Notes under the pieces: generated by a model
The model's input: only the letters and a program-made list of their open reading frames with translations
Databases searched by the model: none
Told to the model about the DNA's origin: nothing
Source: Burkholderiaceae bacterium
GTDB lineage: Bacteria; Pseudomonadota; Gammaproteobacteria; Burkholderiales; Burkholderiaceae_C
Direction: 5' to 3'
Assembly (NCBI GenBank): GCA_024235915.1
Contig: JACKLO010000007.1
Location: 571,478-635,477, forward strand
Length of the DNA stretch: 64,000 bases
Translations under genes and position numbers: made by a program
Part shown: positions 52,913 through 63,613 of the stretch, in pieces
Layout: every line of letters begins with the position of its first letter
Numbering within the stretch: position 1 is the stretch's first letter

Positions 52913-54271
52913 ATGGCGGCCGCCCCGGCCGGGGCCGTGGACCTGTGCGCGGCCGATGTGGAGCGCGCCGCCGATGCCGAGGAGGCCGCACTGCGTGCCG
53001 CCGGCCTGGGCGCGGGCGACACGCTGGCCTGGCTGGGCCTCAACGGCCTGCGGCCGCTGGCGCTGCTGGAAGCCTGCGGCCGCATCGGGGCACGCTACCT
53101 GCCGCTGAACTGGCGGCTGGCGGGCATGGAACTGGGTTTGATTGCCCAGCACGCCGATGTGCAGCGGTTGCTGCACGACGAGGCGCATGCTGAGCTGGCG
53201 GCCGCCGTGGCCGCGATCGGATCGCTGCCGCGGGAACGTGCACCGGGCCACCAGCCCGGTGACCGCCTGCTCGTCTACACCTCCGGCACCACCGGGGCCC
53301 CCAAGGGCGCGGTGCACACCGCCGCTGGCATGGCGGCCAACATCGCAGCCGCCATCGATGCCCAGGGCCTCGATGTGCAGACGCGCACGCTGGCGGTGCT
53401 GCCGCTGTTCCACGTGGGTGGCCTGTGCATCCAGGTGCTGCCCACGCTGGCGGCGGGCGGCACGGTGCGTCTGCACGCGCGCTTCGACCCTGGCGTCTGG
53501 CTGCACGATGTGGCCACCTGGCGGCCCACCACCAGCCTGCTGGTGCCGGCGGTGATGAAGGCCATCGTCGAGCATCCGGACTGGGCGTGCACCGACCTGT
53601 CGTCGCTGCGCTTCATCAACAGTGGCTCGCAGGTGGTGCCGCCGTCGCTGATCGAGGCCTTCCACGCCCGCGGCGTGCCGGTGGCGCAGGTCTATGGCAG
53701 CACCGAGACCGGGCCGGTCTCCATCGTGCTGCGGCCGGACGAGGCCATGGCCGCCGTCGGCGCCTGCGGCCGGCCGGCGCTGGGCGTGCAGGTGAAGCTG
53801 GGCGCGGACGGCGAAGTGCTGCTGAAGGCCCCCAACCTGCTGCGCACCTACCACCGCAGCGAGGCACCGCCGTTCGACGCCGAGGGTTTTTTCGCCACCG
53901 GCGACCTGGCCGAGGCGGATGATCAGGGCCGCTACCGCATCGTGGGCCGCAGCAAGGAACTGATCATCTCCGGCGGCGAGAACATCCACCCCGCCGAGAT
54001 CGAGAACCTGCTGGCCCAGCACCCGGATGTGGCCGATTGCTGCGTGGTCGGCCTGCCCGACGCGCGCTGGGGCGAGGTGCCGGTGCTCGTGGTGGTGCCG
54101 CACCCAGGCCGCACGGTGGACAAGTCCGCCCTGCGGGCGCTCTTCGACGCCCGGTTGGCGCGCTTCAAACATCCGCGGCACATCGTGGTGGCTGCATCGC
54201 TGCCCAAGACGGCGCTGGGCAAGGTGCAGCGGTCGACGCTGGCGCAGACCTTGCTGCGGCAGGCGGGTTGA
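52913..54271 (+). CDS. AMP-dependent acyl/aryl-CoA ligase
   Basis: 452-residue ANL-superfamily enzyme. The ATP loop is LLVYTSGTTGAPKGAVHT, with LPLFHVGGLCIQVLP, VYGSTETGPVSIVLRP, the hinge ATGDLAEADDQGRYRIVGRSKE, ISGGENIHPAEIENLL and the C-terminal lysine region LPKTALGKVQRSTL. It is 40-50 residues shorter than usual at the N-terminus, though the core is complete. It probably activates a carboxylated substrate or product of the cluster as a CoA thioester. The start is 2 nt after the flavoprotein stop. Confidence 0.88.
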   Translation: MAAAPAGAVDLCAADVERAADAEEAALRAAGLGAGDTLAWLGLNGLRPLALLEACGRIGARYLPLNWRLAGMELGLIAQHADVQRLLHDEAHAELAAAVAAIGSLPRERAPGHQPGDRLLVYTSGTTGAPKGAVHTAAGMAANIAAAIDAQGLDVQTRTLAVLPLFHVGGLCIQVLPTLAAGGTVRLHARFDPGVWLHDVATWRPTTSLLVPAVMKAIVEHPDWACTDLSSLRFINSGSQVVPPSLIEAFHARGVPVAQVYGSTETGPVSIVLRPDEAMAAVGACGRPALGVQVKLGADGEVLLKAPNLLRTYHRSEAPPFDAEGFFATGDLAEADDQGRYRIVGRSKELIISGGENIHPAEIENLLAQHPDVADCCVVGLPDARWGEVPVLVVVPHPGRTVDKSALRALFDARLARFKHPRHIVVAASLPKTALGKVQRSTLAQTLLRQAG

Positions 54272-54329
54272 AGTGTGGAGGCGCTGAACGGCCAATGCGC
54301 GGAGACGCTGGCCCGTCGCGCGCAGACGC

Positions 54330-54857
54330 TCAGTTCAAGGTGTAGGTGCCCGTGGCCGCCGCGGCCACCTGGGCGGCCGCCGGCAACGACCAGTTCGCCT
54401 GCCCCAGGCATTGGTCCAGCAGGCGCGCCAGGCCGGTGGCCAGGTCGGCGCTCAGGCTCAGCTCCAGTCGCCGTCCACGGAATTCACGCAGGGCCATCTG
54501 CAGTCCACCGCCCGGCGGCGTGCGCAGGTCGATCTCGGCCGGCAGCAGTGGTTCCGGGCCCAGCGGATGGCTGTCCTGTGCGTCATTGGCGAACGGTTCG
54601 CCGAAGCTGAGGTCGTTCAGCGGCCGCTCGCGGGCGACCTCGGCCATCAGCGGCCGCGCCTCCGGCACCGGCATCGCAGCGCCGGGCCCCTGGGGCAGCG
54701 TGAACCGGGCCACGATCTCCTGCAGCGGCCCTACGAGCCCGCCGACCATGCGGCGCGTGAGCCAGACCCGGTAGAGCTGCGCCTGGTGGGTGCGCAACGA
54801 CAGCAGCAGCCGGTCGGCCACGGGGTCGTAGCGCAGCTGGACCTGATGGATGCTCAT
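54330..54857 (-). CDS. Conserved hypothetical protein
   Basis: 175 residues, not recognised. It starts MSIHQVQLRYDPVADRLLLS and continues with LYRVWLTRRMVGGLVGPLQE, an acidic middle, and FRGRRLELSLSADLATGLARLL. It looks like a cytosolic beta-rich protein without a signal peptide or membrane segment. The ATG overlaps the stop of the TPR-sulfotransferase gene (ATGA), so the two are translationally coupled and may act together. The gap to the CoA ligase (54272-54329) is empty. Confidence 0.7.
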   Translation of the reverse strand: MSIHQVQLRYDPVADRLLLSLRTHQAQLYRVWLTRRMVGGLVGPLQEIVARFTLPQGPGAAMPVPEARPLMAEVARERPLNDLSFGEPFANDAQDSHPLGPEPLLPAEIDLRTPPGGGLQMALREFRGRRLELSLSADLATGLARLLDQCLGQANWSLPAAAQVAAAATGTYTLN

Positions 54858-56356
54858 GCCGGGTCCTGCGGGTCGCGCAGCGGGAGTCCGAGTGTTGTGC
54901 ACAGCGGCGCCAGGTGCCTCGCATAGTGCCGCCAGCGCCCCGAGGCATGGCGGTACAGCGGTTGCCGCACCTGCCACAGACTGGCCGTCTGCACCGTGCC
55001 GCCGGCCGTGTGGAAGTCCAGACACCCGGGATGCCAGTCCAGCCCCAAGAAGGCCAGCAGCGCGCGCAGCGGCGGCTCCGGGTCGGCCACCAGGCGGTCG
55101 TAGTCGACCACGTGCACGTCGTCACCGTAGATCCGCTGCCAGTGGGCGACCAGCCGGTCGTGCTGGCCGATCCAGTGGCCCAGGTCGCCCAGGTCCAGCG
55201 CGTAGGGCATGGACCAGCCCAGGTGCAGGAAATACATCGACAGCCCGTTGTCCAGCGGATGCCGCCGCGTCAGCACGATGCGGGCGTGCGGGAACAGGGT
55301 CTTGATCAGGCCGACGTGCAGGAAGTTGTCCGGCCGCTTGTCGGTGAGCCGGTCGGCGCCGGGGAAGCGTCGTGCCACCTCGGCGCGGTAGTGGGCCGCA
55401 GCGGCCTGAAGCGCTGCGGCATCGTCCAGCAGCGGCCAGGGGGCACCCGGCGCCAGGTGCTGGCGTGCGAGGGCTGGCAGAAGGTCCAGTTCACCACCGG
55501 CCGTGACCCGCGGGTGCGCTGCCAGCAGGCGCTCGACCAGGGTGGAGCCGGAGCGGAACAGGCCGCAGACGAAGATCGGTGCGTCGTCGGCGGTGCCCGC
55601 CGGCGTGTCCGGTGTCTTGGTGAACGTGGAAATCAGCCGGTCCACGTGGGCTTCGTGCGCCGCGCGGTCGTAGCGGACCGCCGGGCCGGCGGCCTGCCGG
55701 CTGGCGGCGTTGGCGGCGTGATAGGCCGCGAAGGCGTCGTCGTGGCGCCCGACGTCGTCCAGAGCCTTGCCCAGGCCGAAACCCAGGTCCGCACGTTCGG
55801 CCGGGTGGCGCCGCGGGTCGGCCGCTGCCTGCTGCAGGCGGGCGATCAAGGGATCGGCCGGGTCCTGCAGCCGCCGCAGGCCCGGCAGGCGTGAGAGGGC
55901 CAGCGCGTGACCCGGCTGCAGGGCCAGCACCTGTTCGTAGGCCTGGGTGGCGGCGTCGCGGTCCCCGGCCTGCTCGGCCAGGTTGCCGCGGTTCAGCCAG
56001 GCGGGCCCGTAGTGCGGGTTCAGGGCCAGGGCGCGGTCGATCTCCTGCTGCGCCAGGTCAGGGCGCGCCAGGTGCTGTGCGTAGAGCACCGAGCGGTTCA
56101 GGTGCACTTCCTCGGGCTGGGAGATGCCGCCGTCCAGAGCACGCTGGTAGGCCGCCAGGGCGTCGTCGAAGCGTCGCGCCCGCCACAGTGCCTGGCCCAG
56201 GTTGTACCAGCCGTCCAGCCATTGCGGCTGCAGGGCCAGCAGGCGCTGGTAGACGGCCACCGCCTCGTCGTGCCGGGGCGTGCGGTCGAGCTCGCGGGCC
56301 AGGGCGCGCAGGGCCTCGGGGGATGCTGGTGAGGTGGGCAGGGCGGGTGTGATCAT
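54854..56356 (-). CDS. TPR-repeat sulfotransferase-family protein
   Basis: About 500 residues. The N-terminal ~180 residues are tetratricopeptide repeats (LQPQWLDGWYNLGQALWRAR, LNPHYGPAWLNRGNLAEQAG). The C-terminal ~260 residues are a sulfotransferase domain with the PAPS 5'-phosphosulfate loop PIFVCGLFRSGSTLVERLLA and the 3'-phosphate motif RIVLTRRHPLDNGLSMYF. The acceptor is unknown. Starts at ATG 56356 or GTG 56371 are possible. It is divergent from clpB. Confidence 0.85.
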   Translation of the reverse strand: MITPALPTSPASPEALRALARELDRTPRHDEAVAVYQRLLALQPQWLDGWYNLGQALWRARRFDDALAAYQRALDGGISQPEEVHLNRSVLYAQHLARPDLAQQEIDRALALNPHYGPAWLNRGNLAEQAGDRDAATQAYEQVLALQPGHALALSRLPGLRRLQDPADPLIARLQQAAADPRRHPAERADLGFGLGKALDDVGRHDDAFAAYHAANAASRQAAGPAVRYDRAAHEAHVDRLISTFTKTPDTPAGTADDAPIFVCGLFRSGSTLVERLLAAHPRVTAGGELDLLPALARQHLAPGAPWPLLDDAAALQAAAAHYRAEVARRFPGADRLTDKRPDNFLHVGLIKTLFPHARIVLTRRHPLDNGLSMYFLHLGWSMPYALDLGDLGHWIGQHDRLVAHWQRIYGDDVHVVDYDRLVADPEPPLRALLAFLGLDWHPGCLDFHTAGGTVQTASLWQVRQPLYRHASGRWRHYARHLAPLCTTLGLPLRDPQDPA

Positions 56357-56393
56357 CGATCCGGCGCACACTGTAGCCGCAGGCCACCGGCGG

Positions 56394-56446
56394 CTTGCGC
56401 TGGCGCAAGGTCGCGCCGCTTGAAAAGCCCGGCCCTGGCCTCACGT
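56394..56446 (+). promoter_or_regulatory. Heat-shock (sigma-32) promoter of clpB with upstream palindrome
   Basis: CTTGAAA (56419-56425) and CCTCACGT (56439-56446), spaced by 13 bp, match the sigma-32 consensus CTTGAAA-N11-16-CCCCATNT with two mismatches in the -10. CTTGCGC-TG-GCGCAAG (56394-56409), a perfect palindrome, lies just upstream and may be a regulator site. The clpB start is 26 nt after the -10. Confidence 0.7.
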
Positions 56447-56471
56447 CTGAACGCAATCGGAGGATTCATCC

Positions 56472-59069
<2,598 letters not shown>

Positions 59070-59079
59070 TCATCGGGAC

Positions 59080-60033
59080 CTAGCCGCCGGCAGCGTCGCG
59101 CTGTCGGCGGTGTTCGGCCGCCTGCAGGTGGCACCAGGCCAGCCGCAGTGGCCCCGGGTCGATGCCGAACGAGCGGGCACGCGCCAGCATGTCGCCCACG
59201 ATGTGCGCGCCTTCGGTGGCGTGGCCCGCTTCCAGGTCGCGCAGCATCGATGCGGTGACGTTGGAGCCGCGCGCGGCTATCATCTTCCTGAACGGCAGCA
59301 AGGCGGTTTCGCGCGGCACCTGGCCGGCCGCCGTGGCCGTGCCGACGCAGGCCGCCATCGTTTCGGCCAACAGCGCCTCGCCCTCGTCGGTGGCCAGGAT
59401 GTCGCCCACGCTGCCGCGCATCAGGCAGGTCATGGCCGCCAGCGTGGTCAGGCCGACGAACTTTTCCCACATCGCCCGCACCATGTCAGCTTCCAGGATG
59501 GCCTCGACCGGGGTCCTTGCGAAGGCGGCCTGCAGCGTGGCCAGGTGGGCGGCCGCGGCGGGTGCCGTGCCCGGCAACGCACCGAAGACGATGCGGTGCA
59601 GCGGCCCGAGCTGCACCACGGTGCCGTCGGGCCGCAGCGTGGCCGGGATGCCGCAGGTGCCGCCGGCCACGGGGCCGGCACCGAAGCGCGCCTGCAGGGC
59701 GTCGATGTGGCGCAGGCCGTTGAGCAGCGGCACGATCACGCTGCCCGGGCCGACGGCAGGGGCGATGGCGTCCAGCGCGCTGTTGAGGTCATAGGCCTTC
59801 GGGGCCAGCAGGATCACGTCCCAGATGCCTTGCACGGCCGCCGAGTCCACGCGGGTGAAGGCGGCCGGTGCCACGGTGAAATGGCCGTGCGGGCTTTCGA
59901 CGACGAGGCCATCGGCAGCAAGCTGCGCCGCGCGCCGCGGCCGGACCGCGAAGGTGACGTCGGCGCCGGCTTGGACCAGCCGCCCACCGAAGTAGCCGCC
60001 GATGCCGCCGGCGCCGAGGATCAGGATGCGCAT
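59080..60033 (-). CDS. panE: 2-dehydropantoate 2-reductase family protein
   Basis: 317 residues with the NADP-binding start RILILGAGGIGGYFGGRLVQ, VILLAPKAYDLNSALDAI, VIVPLLNGLRHIDAL and the C-terminal catalytic lysine region MWEKFVGLTTLAAMTCL. True PanE reduces ketopantoate for pantothenate/CoA synthesis. Paralogues with other 2-oxoacid substrates are common, so the specific activity is not certain. It is convergent with clpB, 11 nt apart. Confidence 0.82.
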   Translation of the reverse strand: MRILILGAGGIGGYFGGRLVQAGADVTFAVRPRRAAQLAADGLVVESPHGHFTVAPAAFTRVDSAAVQGIWDVILLAPKAYDLNSALDAIAPAVGPGSVIVPLLNGLRHIDALQARFGAGPVAGGTCGIPATLRPDGTVVQLGPLHRIVFGALPGTAPAAAAHLATLQAAFARTPVEAILEADMVRAMWEKFVGLTTLAAMTCLMRGSVGDILATDEGEALLAETMAACVGTATAAGQVPRETALLPFRKMIAARGSNVTASMLRDLEAGHATEGAHIVGDMLARARSFGIDPGPLRLAWCHLQAAEHRRQRDAAGG

Positions 60034-60178
60034 CAGGAATCTCCTTGCGCGTCGATCCTAGTCGCTGCGGCGCCGTTGCTTGGCCTGCAGGCGGTCTTTC
60101 GCATCTCGGCGCTTCCTGTCGCCGCGGCACGTTGCTCGGGACGCCCCGCGGCGCCGCCGCGCCGGCAGGCGCGGGGCC

Positions 60179-61153
60179 TCAGAGGGCCACGTATTGCCCC
60201 AGACGCACCATCGTCTGTCCGGGCTTGAAACGGCGCTGGCTGGGCATGACCAGCACGCAATCGTCGTAGGGCGTGGTCCAGACGTGCCCACCATCCTCGG
60301 CGATGGGGGTGCCGGCCTGGGGGATCACGCTCATCGCCACCACCGGCACCGTGAACCGGAATGCGGTGCTTTTGGCGACCACCGGCTCGGTCACGCGCAC
60401 CAGGCGCTGCGCCGACGGGAGTGGCAGGCGCGTGTGCGAAGCCACCCACGACGGTGCCGCCACGCCGGCCAGGCCCAGGAAGCGCGCCAGGGTGTCGTGC
60501 GCCACGGCCTCGGCGCCGGCCTCCCAGTGCTGCCCACATTCGACCAGCAGCGCACGCTTCGGGCTGGCGGGGTCGCCGAACCCGCCGCGCTCGACCATGC
60601 GCAGGCCGGCGGGGTGGCCGGTGTCGAGCAGCAGATCGGCCGGTGTGCCCAGCTCGGCGGCGAAGCGCGCGTGTTTCTCCAGCGTGCCGCAGACCATCAG
60701 CGGCGCGCAGGGCTCGTTCATCGAATGGATGTCCAGCAGCAGGTCGGCGGCGTCGACGAAGGGCTGCAGTTCGCGGGCGCGGCGGCGCTCCCCGGTGTCG
60801 CCGTCGTGCATCGCGGCGTCGGCCCAGACGCGGTTGAAGTCCTCGTCGACATAGCGCGACTCAAAGGGCTTGGCCGGGTCCCAGCGCTCGAAGGCGGCCA
60901 CGTTGCCGAAGGCCAGGCTGAGGCGGCCGTGCGTGGGGCGGAAACCCCCTTCGGCCATCTCCTCCAGCAGTGCGCCCAGCGCGATGGCACCGCAGATCTC
61001 GTTGCCGTGTGTCAGCGCCTGCACGTGCACGGTCGGGCCAGGCTGGCCGCTGTCGAACCGGTGGACGTAGTCGACGCCCGTGTTGCCCGCGCGCCAGCGC
61101 GAGATGTCGGGGGCGTGGATCTCGATGGGCAGGTCGTCGGTCTGGGAGGTCAT
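60179..61153 (-). CDS. Succinylglutamate desuccinylase/aspartoacylase family protein
   Basis: 324-residue M14-type zinc deacylase. The zinc ligands are in VQALTHGNEICGAIALG (HxxE) and LLLDIHSMNEPCAP (H). ALLVECGQHWEAGAEAVAHD holds a conserved glutamate. The family removes acyl groups from N-acyl amino acids. Its start overlaps the stop of the upstream N-formylglutamate amidohydrolase-like gene by 4 nt. It is the last of three coupled hydrolases. The gap 60034-60178 holds no gene. Confidence 0.85.
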   Translation of the reverse strand: MTSQTDDLPIEIHAPDISRWRAGNTGVDYVHRFDSGQPGPTVHVQALTHGNEICGAIALGALLEEMAEGGFRPTHGRLSLAFGNVAAFERWDPAKPFESRYVDEDFNRVWADAAMHDGDTGERRRARELQPFVDAADLLLDIHSMNEPCAPLMVCGTLEKHARFAAELGTPADLLLDTGHPAGLRMVERGGFGDPASPKRALLVECGQHWEAGAEAVAHDTLARFLGLAGVAAPSWVASHTRLPLPSAQRLVRVTEPVVAKSTAFRFTVPVVAMSVIPQAGTPIAEDGGHVWTTPYDDCVLVMPSQRRFKPGQTMVRLGQYVAL

Positions 61154-62043
61154 GGCGTGGGTGTGCCCTGGGGGCGCTCGGTGAATGCTTGGGCGATGTC
61201 CCGCAGCAGCTGCATCAGCCGCGCCTGCAGGACGGGAAAGTGCTCGTTCGGTTCGCCGTGCAGGCCGTGCATGTACAGCCGCTTGTTGATCTCCAGCTGC
61301 AGGCTGTGGCGGCCGCGCGCCGGGTCGGCATGGGCCCGCACCAGCTCGACGCCCTTGAAGGGGTCGTTGACGCGCACGTCGTAGCCATGCGCGGTCAGGC
61401 GTTCGCGCACGAAGGCCGTCAACGCCGGGGCGCAGGTGCTGCCGTCGCGGTCGCCGAGCACGACGTCGCCCCGCGTGCTGCCGGCACCACCCACGCCCAT
61501 CGCGCCGGCCACCGGGTTCATCGAGTGGGTGTTGAGGTGGATCACCTGCCCGAAGCGCGCGTGCGTCCCGTCGAGCAGGCGACGCAGCGCCGCGTGGTAG
61601 GGCCGGTGGTAGTGCGCCAGGCGCCAGCGCAGTTCGTCCACGCGCAGCGGGCGGTCGTACAGCGGCCGGCCGTCGTCCAGCAGGCGCCAGACCACGGCCT
61701 TGCCCAGGTGCGCCTTGCCGCTGGGCTGCAGCGCGTCGGGCCAGGGGGCGTCCAGCAGCGCCGGGTCGATGTCGGCTTCGTGCCGGTTGGTGTCCACGTA
61801 GGTGCGCGGAAACTGCGCCGCCAGCAGGGGCACGCCGAATGCGGCTGCGGGCCGCCACAGCGCGTCGACGTGGCAGTCCTCCATCGTGCGCAGGGCGTCC
61901 ACCGGCACCACAGGTCGGAAGTCCGGTGGCATGCGGCGGCCGGAGTGCGGCGAGTCCAGCACCAGCGGCAGTGCCGGTTCGGTCGGGCCGTGCACGACGA
62001 GCACGTCGTCGGGTGCGGGCGGGGCGAAGTCGGACATGCTCAT
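61150..62043 (-). CDS. N-formylglutamate amidohydrolase family protein (HutG-like)
   Basis: 297 residues. PLVLDSPHSGRRMPPDFRP, MEDCHVDALW, TYVDTNRHEADIDP, GQVIHLNTHSMNPV and LQLEINKRLYM are the hallmarks of the FGase family, which hydrolyses N-formyl-L-glutamate to formate and glutamate. No other histidine-degradation gene is adjacent, so it may serve a different N-formyl amino acid. It overlaps both neighbours by 4 nt. Start ATG 62043 (or 62037). Confidence 0.87.
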   Translation of the reverse strand: MSMSDFAPPAPDDVLVVHGPTEPALPLVLDSPHSGRRMPPDFRPVVPVDALRTMEDCHVDALWRPAAAFGVPLLAAQFPRTYVDTNRHEADIDPALLDAPWPDALQPSGKAHLGKAVVWRLLDDGRPLYDRPLRVDELRWRLAHYHRPYHAALRRLLDGTHARFGQVIHLNTHSMNPVAGAMGVGGAGSTRGDVVLGDRDGSTCAPALTAFVRERLTAHGYDVRVNDPFKGVELVRAHADPARGRHSLQLEINKRLYMHGLHGEPNEHFPVLQARLMQLLRDIAQAFTERPQGTPTP

Positions 62044-63533
62044 GGTGCCGATGTGTGGTGCGTCGATCCCCGTCGCAGCGCGCGGCCGGCGTGCAGGTCG
62101 CGCGCGCCTTCGGCATCGTGGGCCAGCCGCCCGCCGAGCCAGACGGCCTGGATGCCGGTACTGGGCCGCAGCGGCTCGGTGAAGGTGGCCTGGTCCTGCA
62201 CACGTTCGGGGTCGAAGAGCACCAGGTCGGCCACCGCGCCTGGCGCCACGCGGCCGCGGTCGGTCAGCCCGAAGCGCGCCGCCGGCAGGCCCGTCATCTT
62301 GTGCACCGCAGCCTCCAGCGACAGCAGGCCGCGTTCGCGCACGTAGCGGCCGAGCACGCGCGGAAAGCTGCCCCACAGCCGGGGGTGCGCGCTGGCATGG
62401 GCCAGGCCGTCGGAGCCCACCATGGTCAGCGGGTGCGCCAGGATGCGCTCGACGTCGGCTTCGTCCATCGCGAAGTAGATGGCGCCGGCGGGCAGCAGCG
62501 AACGCGCCAGGGCCAGCGGGTCCACACCGCGCGCTTGCGCCACCGCCAGCAGCGAGCGCCCGGCCAGCGCCGGCTCGACGGCCGACCAGCTGATCAGCAC
62601 GTCGCGAGACTGCTGCACGCGCTCGGGGATCAGCATCGTGGCCGAGGCGTCGTAGGGGTAGCAGTCCAGGCACACCGGCTGGCGCGCGGCCGCCTGCTCG
62701 ATCAGCGCCAGCGTCTGGCGCGAGCGGCCGTGGTTGGCGCGCCCCATCAGCTTGTGGTGCGACAGCACCAGCGGCACGCCCAGGCCGCGGCCGATGGCCA
62801 GCGCCTCCTCCAGCGCCTCGGCGATGCCGTCGCCCTCGTCGCGGATGTGCATGCTGACCAGGCCCGCCGCCCCCGGGGCAGCACGCAGCGGCGCGCCCAC
62901 GGCCAGCACCTCGTCGGCGGTGGCGGCGCGTGCCGGCGGGTAGAACAGGCCGGTGGACAGGCCCCCCGCGCCGGCGTCCAGCGCGTCGGCCAGGTCATGC
63001 GCCATGGCCGCCGCCTCGCGCGCGTCGGCCACGCGGTCGGTGCGCGCCATGTGGCGCACGCGCAGCGTGGTGTGGCCCACCAGCACGACCGCGTTGGTGG
63101 CCGGGCCGACGGCGTCGAGCGCGTCCAGGTAATCGGCCACCCGTTCGAAGCGCCAGCCATCCTGACCGAACTCGTCCAGCGGCGGCGGCGCCGCGTCGGT
63201 GACCAGCGGCGCCAGGCTCATGCCGCAGTTGCCGGTGACCACGGTGGTGACGCCCTGCGACAGCTTGGGGTGGGCGCCCTCGGGCGGCTGCAGCAGCAGG
63301 CGCTCGTCGTGGGCATGGGTGTCGATGAAGCCGGGCGCGACGATCTGGCCACGCGCATCGACACGCTGCCGGGCCGGCCAGCCGACCAGCGAGCCGGGCG
63401 CGGCCACGGCCACAATGCGGTCACCGCGCAGGCCGATGTCGGCGGCCCGCCGTGCGGCACCGCTGCCGTCGATCAGCTCGCCCCCGGTGATGCACCAGTC
63501 CAGCGGCTCGGCGCGGGCTTCGACCTGGGCCAT
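62040..63533 (-). CDS. N-acyl-D-amino-acid deacylase / D-aminoacylase family amidohydrolase
   Basis: 497 residues of the amidohydrolase superfamily. WCITGGELIDGSGAARRAADIG and IVAPGFIDTHAHDERLL give the first metal ligands. GVTTVVTGNCGMSLAPL, SMHIRDEGDGI, LVLSHHKLMGRANHG and MVGSDGLAHASAHPRLWGSF follow, as in D-aminoacylases. It releases D-amino acids from N-acyl forms. The start directly abuts hairpin 2 of repeat copy C. It heads a block of three overlapping hydrolase genes. Confidence 0.88.
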   Translation of the reverse strand: MAQVEARAEPLDWCITGGELIDGSGAARRAADIGLRGDRIVAVAAPGSLVGWPARQRVDARGQIVAPGFIDTHAHDERLLLQPPEGAHPKLSQGVTTVVTGNCGMSLAPLVTDAAPPPLDEFGQDGWRFERVADYLDALDAVGPATNAVVLVGHTTLRVRHMARTDRVADAREAAAMAHDLADALDAGAGGLSTGLFYPPARAATADEVLAVGAPLRAAPGAAGLVSMHIRDEGDGIAEALEEALAIGRGLGVPLVLSHHKLMGRANHGRSRQTLALIEQAAARQPVCLDCYPYDASATMLIPERVQQSRDVLISWSAVEPALAGRSLLAVAQARGVDPLALARSLLPAGAIYFAMDEADVERILAHPLTMVGSDGLAHASAHPRLWGSFPRVLGRYVRERGLLSLEAAVHKMTGLPAARFGLTDRGRVAPGAVADLVLFDPERVQDQATFTEPLRPSTGIQAVWLGGRLAHDAEGARDLHAGRALRRGSTHHTSAP

Positions 63534-63613
63534 GTCAGTACCGCTCGGCCGTTCCGAAGGTACTGACAGCCCCCTTGGGGGGCAGCGAACGAAGTGAGCG
63601 TGGGGGTTTCACT
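63534..63613 (-). repeat. Two-hairpin intergenic element, copy C
   Basis: It fills the gap between the ABC transporter gene stop and the deacylase ATG, read on the minus strand. Lead: AAACCCCCACGCTCACTTCG. Hairpin 1: GCCCCCC (63583-63577) with GGGGGC (63574-63569). Hairpin 2: TGTCAGTACC (63568-63559) with GGTACTGACA (63542-63533), a perfect 10-bp stem around the loop TTCGGAACGGCCGAGC; its last base is the A of the start codon. Confidence 0.75.

Noticed and set aside
51663..54271. Fatty acid beta-oxidation operon
   Set aside because: No hydratase, hydroxyacyl-CoA dehydrogenase or thiolase nearby; the dehydrogenase-like protein seems to lack the catalytic glutamate, and the cluster includes a ring-cleavage enzyme.
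60179..62203. 674-residue reading of the aspartoacylase-like frame extended upstream
   Set aside because: Only the part from ATG 61153 is conserved; the extension overlaps the HutG-like gene in another frame and is Arg/Ala-rich.
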